From NCBI RefSeq assembly GCF_900115395.1, contig NZ_FOWE01000007.1:248001-312000 (forward strand): a stretch of DNA of 64,000 nucleotides, given 5' to 3'. This stretch comes from Geodermatophilus obscurus. GTDB taxonomy: Bacteria; Actinomycetota; Actinomycetes; Mycobacteriales; Geodermatophilaceae. Every line of letters begins with the position of its first letter. The first letter of the stretch is position 1. The notes under the pieces were generated by a model. It worked only from the letters and a program-made list of their open reading frames with translations, was not told the DNA's origin and did not search any database. Below, one piece after another: positions 51,667 through 60,300 of the stretch. The position numbers and the translations under genes were made by a program.

Positions 51667-52524
51667 TCAGTCGGTGAACGGCACGCTGCCGGTGCCCGCG
51701 GCCAGCAGGGCCTCGTACTGCCCCGGGTCGGTGGTGCATGCGCCGAGCGGCGTCGTCTTGTTGGTGCCGTGGTGGTCGCTCGACCCCGTGACCAGCAGGC
51801 CGAGCTCACCGGCCAGGCCGCGTAGGTGGTCCCGCTCGGCCGGGCTGTGGTCGGGGTGGTCGACCTCAAGGCCGACCAGCCCGGCACCGGCCATGGCGGC
51901 GATGGCCGTGTCGTCGACGACCCGGCCGCGCCGGGAGGCCAGGCCGTGCGCGAACACCGGCACCCCGCCGGCGGCCCGGACGAGCGCGATGCCCTCCAGG
52001 ACGTCGGTGTCGGCCTTGGGGACGTGGTGCGGGCCGCGCTGGTGCAGCAGGGTGGCGAAGGCCTCCTCCACCGACCCGACGACGCCGGCCTCGACCAGCG
52101 CCCGCGCCACGTGCGGCCGGCCGACCACGCCGCCGCCCGAGGCCTCGACGATCCGCTCCCACGCGACTGGATACCCGGCGGCGGCCAGCGTGGTGACGAT
52201 CCGCTCCCCGCGGCTGAGCCGCTCGGCGCGCAGCCGCGTCAGCTCCGCGTCCAGGGCGGGGTGGTCGGGGTCGACGAGGTAGGCGAGCAGGTGGACGGCG
52301 ATCGGCGGCCGGCCGGCGGGGAACCACCGGCAGGACAGCTCCAGGCCCGGGACGACGGTCAGCCCGCGCGGGCGGGCCGCGGCGGCGGCCGCCCAGCCCG
52401 CGGTCGTGTCGTGGTCGGTGAGCGCGACGACGTCGAGGCCGGCGGCGCGGGCGGCACCGACCAGGACGGCGGGGCTGTCGGTACCGTCGGAGACCGACGA
52501 GTGGGTGTGCAGGTCGATCAGCAT
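51667..52524 (-). CDS. PHP-domain phosphoesterase (RNase AM/nucleoside bisphosphatase type)
   Basis: A 285-residue PHP protein beginning MLIDLHTHSSVSDGTDSP. Metal ligands are seen in HTH, LTDHDT, PGLELS, VGRPH, FAHGLAS and SSDHHG, the trinuclear PHP set. By family it hydrolyses 3',5'-nucleoside bisphosphates or trims 5' RNA ends. The ATG is preceded by a GGGGGAGG site at about ten bases. It follows a 22-bp tandem array and the PH-domain gene on the same strand. Confidence 0.9.
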   Translation of the reverse strand: MLIDLHTHSSVSDGTDSPAVLVGAARAAGLDVVALTDHDTTAGWAAAAAARPRGLTVVPGLELSCRWFPAGRPPIAVHLLAYLVDPDHPALDAELTRLRAERLSRGERIVTTLAAAGYPVAWERIVEASGGGVVGRPHVARALVEAGVVGSVEEAFATLLHQRGPHHVPKADTDVLEGIALVRAAGGVPVFAHGLASRRGRVVDDTAIAAMAGAGLVGLEVDHPDHSPAERDHLRGLAGELGLLVTGSSDHHGTNKTTPLGACTTDPGQYEALLAAGTGSVPFTD

Positions 52525-52554
52525 CGGCGCCCAGCCTCCCCCAGCCGGCGCCGC

Positions 52555-52707
52555 GGCGCGTCAGCGCGGGGGTGGCGGCGCGTCAGCGCGGGGGTGGCGG
52601 CGCGTCAGCGCGGGGGTGGCGGCGCGTCAGCGCGGGGGTGGCGGCGCGTCAGCGCGGGGGTGGCGGCGCGTCAGCGCGGGGTGGCTGCGCGTCAGCGCGG
52701 GGGTGCC
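52555..52707. repeat. 22-bp tandem repeat array
   Basis: Seven copies of a 22-base unit containing CGCGTCAGCGCGG start at 52555, 52577, 52599, 52621, 52643, 52665 (21 bases) and 52686. The first five are identical or nearly so. The last copy holds the stop codon of the PH-domain gene; the array fills the gap to the PHP gene. There are no spacers, so it is not CRISPR. Confidence 0.9.
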
Positions 52708-53330
52708 GGTGGCTCCTGGCGGGCGCCGGGGATCGGCTGGGTGTCGTGCTCCGGGCGCTCGCGGGCGGGCGGTGGCTCGGGGTTGCCCTCGTCGTCGCCG
52801 CCGGAGCTGCTGCCCCAGTCGCTGCCGAACAGCAGCCCGCTGACCTCGTGGTACAGCAGGTCCGCCCGCGGCAGGAAGGTGATCTGCGACAGCGCCTGCT
52901 GCTGGCCGGCGGACTCGAAGCGGAAGGTGCCGTAGCCGAGCACCTGGCCCAGCAGGGTCTCCTTCCACGTCAGGTCGGTGATCCGGCGCAGCGGCAGCAG
53001 GGTGACGGTGCGGGCGACGATCCCCGAGGTCAGCAGCACGCGGCGGCGGGTGACGATGAAGTGGCGCATCCACCACTCCCCGGCCCGCAGGCCGAACCAG
53101 CCGAGCGCGCCGAGGGCGACGAGCAGGCCGACGGTGGCGGTAAACCGGTTGCGGGGGTCGAGGGTGAGCACCCAGACGCCGAGCACCAGGACCGGCAGGG
53201 ACCGGGCGGCCGGCTCCAGCAGCACCGCCCAGTGGCGGCGGGTGGCGACGACGGCCTGCTCACCGGGGAGCAGGTACTTGGCGGCGTCCTTGGCCCACCG
53301 CGGCGGGTGGCCGTCGGCCCGGCCGGTCAC
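52692..53330 (-). CDS. PH-domain (bPH2/DUF304) membrane protein
   Basis: A 212-residue protein with two membrane helices (RSLPVLVLGVWVLTL and FTATVGLLVALGALGWFGL) and a bacterial PH-like domain (HFIVTRRRVLLTSGIVARTV, then ITDLTWKETLLGQVLGYGTF). A Pro-rich tail follows. Family role is membrane-stress or envelope related, but not established. The GTG is six bases after the stop of a small membrane protein. Its stop lies within the tandem repeat. Confidence 0.88.
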   Translation of the reverse strand: MTGRADGHPPRWAKDAAKYLLPGEQAVVATRRHWAVLLEPAARSLPVLVLGVWVLTLDPRNRFTATVGLLVALGALGWFGLRAGEWWMRHFIVTRRRVLLTSGIVARTVTLLPLRRITDLTWKETLLGQVLGYGTFRFESAGQQQALSQITFLPRADLLYHEVSGLLFGSDWGSSSGGDDEGNPEPPPARERPEHDTQPIPGARQEPPAPPR

Positions 53331-53336
53331 GGCCGC

Positions 53337-53495
53337 CTAGGCGAGGGAGCTGACGAAGGCGGCGATGGAGGAGGCGGCGTCCCCGAGCGCCTGCCCGGCG
53401 TTCTTCACCATCTCCGCCGAGGACTCCGGCTGCTGGATGACGTAGAAGACGACGAAGGCGATGGCCAGCCAGACGAGGACCTTCTTCAGGCTCAC
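53337..53495 (-). CDS. Small single-pass membrane protein
   Basis: A 52-residue protein with one helix (VLVWLAIAFVVFYVI, residues 6-20) and an Ala/Ser-rich helical tail. GTG at 53495 is preceded by GGAGG. It is directly upstream of the PH-domain gene, six bases apart, and likely works with it at the membrane. Similar short proteins are widespread in actinobacteria, but I cannot name the function. Confidence 0.78.
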   Translation of the reverse strand: MSLKKVLVWLAIAFVVFYVIQQPESSAEMVKNAGQALGDAASSIAAFVSSLA

Positions 53496-53600
53496 CGCCA
53501 CCTCCGCAGGTTCGGCTCGGACCGGCGGGCGCGGTGCCCGTGCGGTTCGGCCCGGAGGCCGGTGGTCCCATGGGTAACACAGGCCCCACGCGGACCGGTC

Positions 53601-53621
53601 CGGACACGCCGGACGTGTCCG
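53601..53621 (-). promoter_or_regulatory. Palindrome between DUF6758 gene and small membrane protein
   Basis: Perfect 8-base arms (CGGACACG, N5, CGTGTCCG) six bases beyond the stop of the upstream gene and about 105 bases before the next start. It may be a terminator of the upstream transcript or an operator for the membrane operon. Confidence 0.45.
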
Positions 53622-53626
53622 ACCGT

Positions 53627-54250
53627 TCACTCCCCCGGCAGCAGGTGCTCGTTCGGCGGGCCCAGCGGCAGGTCGGGGTAGAGACGCTCGCGCAGGTCCA
53701 GCAGCTCCAGCGGCTCGGCGAGCAGCCAGCCGGCCGACATCGGCCAGAGGACCAGCCACAGCCACACGCCGTAGGCCTCGCCGACGAAGGCGGCCCGGTC
53801 GTCGGAGGTGGGCACCGCCCACAGCGGGGCGCGCTGACCGGCGGCCTCGACCGACGCCGAGGACGGCCCGGTGATGACGTCGCCGGGGTCGAGGCCGGGC
53901 AGGCCGGCGTAGCCGCAGCCGACACCCATGCCCGGCTCCTCGGCGACGAGGACCATCTCGGCCGACCCGCCCAGCGGCGCCGGGCCCGCACAGCCGACGA
54001 CGATCGCCCGCGCGCCGGGCTCCCCGCCCCACGCCAGCCCGGTGACCGACCAGCCGGCGGGCACCGGGTCGGGCACCCAGGCCGGGACCCGGGCGTCGGC
54101 GGTGACCGCGGCGATGGCGTCGTGGGCGATCAGCGCGGTGTGGTGCAGCGGGGTGACCGCGCCGTGCAGGTGGCACCAGGCGACGGCGGAGTCCCCGGGG
54201 CGCACCACGAGCGGCTCACCGCAGCGGGGGCAGACGGGCGAGGCGCTCAT
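53627..54250 (-). CDS. DUF6758-like protein with N-terminal zinc knuckle
   Basis: A 207-residue protein beginning MSASPVCPRCGEPLVVRPGD; CPRC and a later CHLH may bind zinc. The rest is a compact alpha/beta domain with GWSVTGLAWGGEPGARAIVV and GVGCGYAGLPGLDPGDVITG, both typical of a conserved actinobacterial family that I recall as DUF6758. Function unknown. An in-frame start seven codons upstream exists but would extend into the promoter gap. Confidence 0.75.
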   Translation of the reverse strand: MSASPVCPRCGEPLVVRPGDSAVAWCHLHGAVTPLHHTALIAHDAIAAVTADARVPAWVPDPVPAGWSVTGLAWGGEPGARAIVVGCAGPAPLGGSAEMVLVAEEPGMGVGCGYAGLPGLDPGDVITGPSSASVEAAGQRAPLWAVPTSDDRAAFVGEAYGVWLWLVLWPMSAGWLLAEPLELLDLRERLYPDLPLGPPNEHLLPGE

Positions 54251-54317
54251 CGGATGACACCGTCCTGTCACGCGGGGTCCACGTCAAGCGCAGAGCGGTG
54301 CCCCGGCCCTGTCGCCG

Positions 54318-54323
54318 TACCCT
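54318..54323 (+). promoter_or_regulatory. -10 box of leaderless Nudix promoter
   Basis: TACCCT ends six bases before GTG 54330 and no ribosome site is present. Confidence 0.45.
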
Positions 54324-54329
54324 GCCCGG

Positions 54330-54770
54330 GTGCCGTCCGCCCCGCCACCCCCGGCGCCGGACGGCCCGCTGGCGGTGCAGCCCTGCGTGGGCGCGGTGGT
54401 GCTCGACGACGCCGGGCGACTGCTGCTGGTCCGGCGGCGCAACGCCCCCGGCCGCGGGCTGTGGTCGGTGCCGGGCGGCCGGGTGGAGCCGGGTGAGTCG
54501 CTGCCCGCCGCGGTGGCGCGGGAGGTCCGCGAGGAGACCGGCCTGACCGTCCGCGTCGGCGAGGAGGTGGGGCGGCTGACCATCCCCGGCGACGGCGTCG
54601 TCTACGACGTCGCGGACTTCGCGTGCACGCTCGTCGACCCGGGGGCGCGGCCGGTCCCCGGGGACGACGCCGACGCGGTGGTGTTCGCCGACGCCGCCGC
54701 CCTCCAGCGGCTGGACTGCACGCCGCGGCTGCTGGAGACGCTGCGCGGGTGGGGCGCGCTGCCCGGCTGA
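54330..54770 (+). CDS. Nudix hydrolase
   Basis: A 146-residue single-domain Nudix protein. The Nudix box runs 50-72 with G50, E56, R64, E65, E68, E69 and G71 all as expected ([18 protein letters not shown]). Substrate probably an ADP-ribose or nucleotide derivative. It starts with the leaderless GTG 54330 and converges with the MaoC gene. Confidence 0.9.
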   Translation: MPSAPPPPAPDGPLAVQPCVGAVVLDDAGRLLLVRRRNAPGRGLWSVPGGRVEPGESLPAAVAREVREETGLTVRVGEEVGRLTIPGDGVVYDVADFACTLVDPGARPVPGDDADAVVFADAAALQRLDCTPRLLETLRGWGALPG

Positions 54771-54795
54771 CCGGCCGGGCAACGCGGCTCGCTGG

Positions 54796-55305
54796 TCAGG
54801 GGCGCGGGCCGGGCTCGGGACGGCCGGGCTGCTCGCCGCCGCGCGCCTCGCCGTAGGAGCGCGTGGGCACCATGACCTTGCGTCGGAAGACGCACACGAC
54901 GGTGCCGTCCTGCTTGTAGCCGATGGTCTCGACGTACACGACACCGCGGTCGTCCTTCGACCTCGACGGCGTCTTGTCCAGCACGGTCGTCTCGCCGTAG
55001 ATCGTGTCGCCGTGGAAGGTCGGCGCCACGTGCCGCAGCGACTCGACCTCGAGGTTGGCGATCGCCTTGCCCGAGACGTCCGGGACGCTCATGCCGAGCA
55101 GCAGCGAGTAGACGTAGTTGCCGACGACGACGTTCTTGCCGAAGTCGGTGGTCTCCGCCGCGTAGTGGCTGTCCAGGTGCAGCGGGTGGTGGTTCATCGT
55201 GAGGAGGCAGAACAGGTGGTCGTCGTACTCGGTGACGGTCTTGCCGGGCCAGTGCTTGTAGACCGCGCCGACCTCGAACTCCTCGTAGTACCGACCGAAC
55301 TGCAC
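54796..55305 (-). CDS. MaoC family (R)-enoyl-CoA hydratase-like protein
   Basis: A 169-residue hot-dog-fold protein. Catalytic hydratase motif in LFCLLTMNHHPLHLDSHYA (with the Asp/His-equivalent N38-H39-H40 and H43), and FHGDTIYGETTVLDKTPSRS typical of actinobacterial MaoC dehydratases that act on acyl-CoA thioesters. GTG 55305 has a GGGAGAG site; the longer frame lacks one. Its relation to mesaconyl-CoA or mycolate-type hydratases is uncertain. Confidence 0.85.
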   Translation of the reverse strand: MQFGRYYEEFEVGAVYKHWPGKTVTEYDDHLFCLLTMNHHPLHLDSHYAAETTDFGKNVVVGNYVYSLLLGMSVPDVSGKAIANLEVESLRHVAPTFHGDTIYGETTVLDKTPSRSKDDRGVVYVETIGYKQDGTVVCVFRRKVMVPTRSYGEARGGEQPGRPEPGPRP

Positions 55306-55433
55306 GGATGCTCTCCCGACGTCGTCGTGCGGAGGACGGGCCCCGCTGCGCACGCGACGGGGCCTCCCCGGTCGCGGTGAGGCCAGTTGCCCACCACGCG
55401 GCGTCGGTGACCCATCTGGACGGCCGCCGATCC

Positions 55434-55439
55434 TACGAT
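55434..55439 (+). promoter_or_regulatory. -10 box of leaderless promoter for the HTTM operon
   Basis: TACGAT ends six bases before GTG 55446, with no ribosome site between. Confidence 0.45.
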
Positions 55440-55445
55440 GCCCCG

Positions 55446-55934
55446 GTGGTCCACCCGCTCCGCACCGGCGACTCCGCGGAGCCCGACGTCGTCGTGCTGT
55501 CCCCCGCCGGGCGCCGTTCCCGCCTCGCCGCCTCGCTGGTGGTCCTGGCCCTGTTCCTGGCCGGCACCCTGTGGGGCACCGACGCCCACTTCCCGTTCGG
55601 CCCGTTCAAGATGTACTCGACGCGCGCGGACAACGACGCCCCGGTGGTCTCCACCCGGGTGGTCGGCCTGACCGGCGACGGCCGCGAGGTGCGCCTGTCC
55701 GGCGGCGAGGTCGGCCTGCGCCGGGCCGAGTTCGAGGGACAGCTTCCCCGCCTGGTCGACGACCCCTCCCTTCTGGTGCTGCTGGCCGACACCTACGCCG
55801 AGCACCACCCCGGCGGCCCGGAGCTGGTCGAGGTGCAGGTCGTGCAGCGCCGTTTCGAGCTCGTCGACGGCGAGGCCACCGGCGCGTGGAGCGACCGGGT
55901 CCTCGTCGAGCAGGAGCTGGAGGTCGGCCCGTGA
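55446..55934 (+). CDS. Single-pass membrane protein paired with HTTM protein
   Basis: A 162-residue protein with one membrane helix (LAASLVVLALFLAGTLWG, about residues 25-42) and an outer domain starting HFPFGPFKMYSTRADNDAPV. I do not recognise it, but similar small proteins sit next to vitamin-K-carboxylase-like HTTM genes in actinobacteria. Its stop overlaps the next GTG (GTGA), so the two are translated together and likely interact. Confidence 0.7.
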   Translation: MVHPLRTGDSAEPDVVVLSPAGRRSRLAASLVVLALFLAGTLWGTDAHFPFGPFKMYSTRADNDAPVVSTRVVGLTGDGREVRLSGGEVGLRRAEFEGQLPRLVDDPSLLVLLADTYAEHHPGGPELVEVQVVQRRFELVDGEATGAWSDRVLVEQELEVGP

Positions 55935-56857
55935 GCGCCACCCTGCCGCCCCCCGCGGCCACGGAGCCGGCCCGCCGCGGCGCGCTCGCGGGCCTGCGCG
56001 GGTTCTGGACCCGCCCGGTGCCGCTGGCCCGGATCGCGGTGTTCCGCACCATCGCCTACCTGTTCGTGCCGGTCGACGTCTTCCTCACCACCGCCTGGGT
56101 GAGCGCGCACGCCGACGTCCCGACCGCCTACTACCAGCCCCTCGTCATCGGGCAGCTGCTGCCGCTGCCGGTGCCGACCTCGACCGTCGTGCACGTCGTC
56201 CAGTGGGCGCTGGTGGCCACCGCGCTGGCCGCCGCCACCGGACGCGCTCCCCGCCTGCTCGGCTCCGCGGTGTTCCTCCTCTACCTCGAGTGGATGGTCA
56301 TCGCGATGAGCTACGGCAAGGTCGACCACGACCGCATCGCCTACCTCGTCGCGCTCGCCGTCCTGCCCACCATCGGGGTGGCGCGCTGGCGGGACCGCCG
56401 CTCCTCGGAGGCCGCCGGGTGGGCGATGGCCGCCGTGTTCGTGACCGTGATGCTCACCTACTTCCTGGCCGCCTGGGCGAAGATGCGCTTCGGCGGCTGG
56501 GACTGGGCGACCGGCTCGACGATCACGCGGGCGGTGATCCGCCGGGGCACGGCGCTGTCGGAGTGGACCCTCGACGTACCCGGCCTGCTCACCGCCTCGC
56601 AGTGGGCGATGCTCGTGCTCGAGTTCGCCGCGCCGCTGATGCTGCTCGTGCGGTCGGACCGCGCACGGGTGGCGCTGGTGGTCTTCCTGCTCGGCTTCCA
56701 CCTCATGGTCTTCGGCGGGCTGCGGATTATCTTCCTGCCGCACTGCGTCGCGATCCTGTCGATCGTGCCGTGGGAGCGGTTCCCCGAGGCGGTCGCGCAG
56801 GTGCGCCGGCGGGTGCGGCGGCAGCCGGTCACGCCCACCGCCGCTCCGCCGGGCTGA
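55931..56857 (+). CDS. HTTM domain (vitamin K-dependent carboxylase-like) membrane protein
   Basis: A 308-residue integral membrane protein with about six to seven helices and the HTTM signature regions RIAVFRTIAYLFVPVDVFL, YLEWMVIAMSYGKVDHDRI and FHLMVFGGLRIIFLPHCVAI. HTTM proteins resemble gamma-glutamyl carboxylase, but no substrate is known in most bacteria. GTG start in the GTGA overlap; an earlier in-frame start lies inside the upstream gene. It ends convergently with the WXG100 gene. Confidence 0.85.
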   Translation: MSATLPPPAATEPARRGALAGLRGFWTRPVPLARIAVFRTIAYLFVPVDVFLTTAWVSAHADVPTAYYQPLVIGQLLPLPVPTSTVVHVVQWALVATALAAATGRAPRLLGSAVFLLYLEWMVIAMSYGKVDHDRIAYLVALAVLPTIGVARWRDRRSSEAAGWAMAAVFVTVMLTYFLAAWAKMRFGGWDWATGSTITRAVIRRGTALSEWTLDVPGLLTASQWAMLVLEFAAPLMLLVRSDRARVALVVFLLGFHLMVFGGLRIIFLPHCVAILSIVPWERFPEAVAQVRRRVRRQPVTPTAAPPG

Positions 56858-56862
56858 GGCCC

Positions 56863-57156
56863 TCACACGAGGGCACCGATCCGCGCGGCGACGTCGGCCT
56901 CGTGCTGCTGGTAGGACGCGGCGACCGCCGTGAGCAGGCCGCCCATGCCGGTGAGCGCGTCGCTGACCGCCTGTGCGGAGGTGCGCCACTGCTCGTAGAG
57001 AGCGCTGAACTGCACGGCCGCCTGGCTGTCGGTCCACCCGTCGAGCACCGAGGCGGTGACGCTGCTCGACAGGGTCGCCTGCCGGGCCGCCGTGTCGGCC
57101 GCCTCGGCCTGGCACTGCCCGGCCATCGACTGCAGCGTGGCGATGTCGACCTTCAT
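56863..57156 (-). CDS. WXG100 family (ESAT-6-like) protein
   Basis: A 97-residue helical-hairpin protein, MKVDIATLQSMAGQCQAEAA at the start, with the turn at LDGWTDSQAAVQF. The classical W-x-G is W41-T-D43 here, and the C-terminal helix carries YQQHE (82-86), a YxxxD/E-type type VII export signal. GGGAGG site before ATG. It is divergent from the FHA-FtsK ATPase gene, its probable secretion motor. There is no second WXG100 gene nearby, so it may homodimerise. Confidence 0.88.
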   Translation of the reverse strand: MKVDIATLQSMAGQCQAEAADTAARQATLSSSVTASVLDGWTDSQAAVQFSALYEQWRTSAQAVSDALTGMGGLLTAVAASYQQHEADVAARIGALV

Positions 57157-57314
57157 GGGGATCCTCCCGTCCGGCCCGGGCACCTCCCGGGATCCGGCGG
57201 CCGACGCTAGGGCCGGTCCGCCCCGCGGCTCCCCGGCCGTCCACAGGCGGCAGATCCCTCCACAGCACCCCGCCGCCGTCTCGCCGGGCCCGGCACGGGC
57301 GGCACGGTCGGCGC

Positions 57315-60300
57315 GTGCCCGCTCCCCTGCCCGCCGACGTCCCGCCGCGCTGCTGGACCGTGGTCGGTCCCGGGGGCGCGGTGGACGTCGAGGTCCGCGC
57401 CGCCGACGACGATCCCCTGCGGTCCGTGCTGCCCGTCCTCACCGACGCCCTCGGCGTCCCCCCGGCGCCGCTGTGGTCGGGCTCCACCCGGCTGTCGGAG
57501 GACCTGCCGCTCACCTCACCGCTGCTGGCACACGGCGCCGTCCTGGGCCTCGGCCGCCCCGCACCGCGCGGCGGCCGGCCGGCGTCCAGCCCGCTGGAGC
57601 TGCACGTCGTCGGCGGCCCGGCGGCCGGCACCACGGTCGGCCTGGCCAGCGGGCGGCACGTGATCGGCCGCGGTGGGGACGCCACGCTCCACCTCCCCGA
57701 CCCGGGCGTCTCCCGCCGGCACGTGCGGCTCGACGTGGGCGCCGGGGGGACGACGGTCGCCGACCTCGGCTCCACCAACGGCACCCGGCTCGACGACGCC
57801 GACGTGACCGCGGACGCGGTGCCCTGGCCGCCGGGCGCGGTGCTCCGGCTCGGCGCGAGCTCGCTCGCGGTCGCCGGCCCGCGCGACCTCCCGGTCCCGC
57901 TGCGCCCCGGGCCGGGCGGGCGCTGGCTGGTGCGCCCGGGCACCGCGACGCCGGGTGGGCGTCCCGAGGTCGAGGTCCTGCTGCCCGACCTCCCGGCCGA
58001 GTCCCCACGGCGGCGGCTGGCGTGGATCGCGGTGCTCCTGCCCGCGGTCGCCGGCGCCTCCCTGGCGTGGCTGCTCGCCACGCCGACGTTCCTCTTCTTC
58101 GCCCTGCTCTCCCCGCTGGTCGCGGTCGGGACCTGGGCGTCGGACCGGTGGGCCGGCCGCCGCTCGGGGCGTCGCGCCGCGGCCGTCCACGCCGAGGAGC
58201 TGCTGGCCGCCCGGTCCTGGTTGCGGGAGGCCGTGCGGGCCGACGTCCGGGCGGCGTCGCGCGCCTCCCCCGACCTCGCCGCGCTGGCGACCGCGGCCAG
58301 ACGGCGCACCACCCTGCTGTGGTCCCGCGACGCGGACCATCCCGATGCGCTGGCCGTGCGGCTGGGCACTGGGTCCGGTCCGACACGGGTCACCCGGGTG
58401 GAGGGCGGCCGCCGGCACGCGGAGACGGCCGCGGACCTGCCGGTCGTCGTCGACCTGCGGCGCGCCGGGGGCCTGGGCGTGACGGGGCCGCGGTCCCCGG
58501 CGCTGGGCGTCGTCGCCGGTCTCCTCGCCCAGGTGGCCGTGCTGCTCCCGCCCGGGGACGTCGACGTCGCTGTCCTCACCACCGCCGAGCGGGCTCCCGA
58601 CTGGGCCTGGGCGCGGTGGCTCCCCCACCTGCGGGACGACGCGGTCCACGTGCGCGCTGCCGGGGACGACGGTGCGCTGTCGGCCTGGCTGGCGGAGGTG
58701 GCGGCCCGGGAGGGGACGGTTCCCGCCGGCACGGGCCCCGCGCGCGGACTGGTGCTCGTGGTCGACCGGCCGACCGGTCCCGACCTGCGGGAGAGCCTGC
58801 GACGCTGCCGCGACGCCGGGGCCGTCCTGCTCACCCTCGGCGGGCGCGTCGACGAGCTCCCCGTCCCCGGCGGTGCCGTGCTGCAGGTCGGCGGGGAGAC
58901 CGGGGACACCGGCCTGCTCGACCGCGGCGACGGGACGCCGCGGGCCGAGGTCGTCGTCGACCGGCTCCCCCGGCCGGTGGCCGCCGCGCTGGCACGCGAC
59001 CTCGCCGCGCTGAGCCCGGGACGTTCGGCGACGGCGCCGGCCCGGACGGCGCGACTGCTCGACCTGCCCCCGCACGACGCGGCCGGGGGCTCCGACGACG
59101 TCCCGGTGGCCTGGTCCCGCTCCCGGACGTCGCTCACCGCCACCCTCGGCCTGGGCGCCGACGACGTCGTCACCGTCGACCTCTGCCGCGACGGCCCGCA
59201 CGCACTGGTCGCCGGCACCACCGGCTCGGGGAAGTCCGAGCTGCTGCAGACGCTCGTCGCCGGGCTGGCGCTGGCCCACCCGCCCGACCGCTGCTCGTTC
59301 CTGCTCGTCGACTACAAGGGCGGCGCCGCCTTCGCCGAGGCGGTGGGACTGCCGCACACCGTCGGCCTGGTGACCGACCTGGACGCCGCGGCCACCGGGC
59401 GGGCCCTGCGCTCGCTGACCGCCGAGCTGACGCGGCGGGAGGCCCTGCTGGCCCGCGCCGGCGTCGCCGACGTCGGTGCGCTGCCCGACGACGTCGACCT
59501 GGCACGCCTGGTCATCGTCGTCGACGAGTTCGCGGGGCTGGCCGAGGACCTGCCCGAGTTCGTCAGCGGGCTGGTCGGCATCGCGCAGCGCGGGCGGTCG
59601 CTCGGCGTGCACCTCGTGCTGGCGACCCAGCGTCCCGGTGGGGTCGTCTCCCCGGAGATCCGCGCCAACTGCTCCCTGCGCCTGTGCCTGCGCACCACCG
59701 ACGAGGCCGACTCGCGCGACGTCCTCGGCGGGCCGGAGGCCGCCCGCATCCCGGCCGACCGGCCCGGCGGCGGCCTGCTGCGCGTGGGATCCGCCCGCCC
59801 CGTGCCCTTCCGGACCGCACGGGTCACCCTCGGACCGCCGGCCCGGCCGGCCGGACCCACCGCCCGTCGCCGCACCTGGCCGCCGTCGGCGGCTCCCGCC
59901 GTGGACGCCGCTCCCCCCGGTGGCCGGTCGGACCTCGCCCGCATCACCGAGGCGACCGCCCAGGTCGCCGCGGACACGGGGACCCGCCGGCCGCACCGCC
60001 CCTGGCACCCCGCGCTGCCCGACCGCGTCGCCGCGGCCGACCTGCCCGCGCCCGTCGACGGCAGCGCCGGGACGCGGCTGGCGCTCGGCCTCGTCGACCG
60101 GCCCGACCGGCAGGCGCAGGAGCCGCTCGTGCTCGACCTGGCCCGCGGCGGGGGCTGGCTGGCCGTCGGCGGTCCCGGCAGCGGCCGGACGACGCTGCTG
60201 CGGACGGTGCTGGCCGAGGCGGTCCCCCGGCTGCCCCCGGACCGGTTGCACGTGCACGTCCTCGACCACGCCGGAGGTGCGCTCGCGGCCGCGGCCGCGG

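Noticed and set aside
52555-52707. Possible CRISPR array
   Set aside because: Units are adjacent with no spacers and no cas genes are present; it is a simple tandem repeat.
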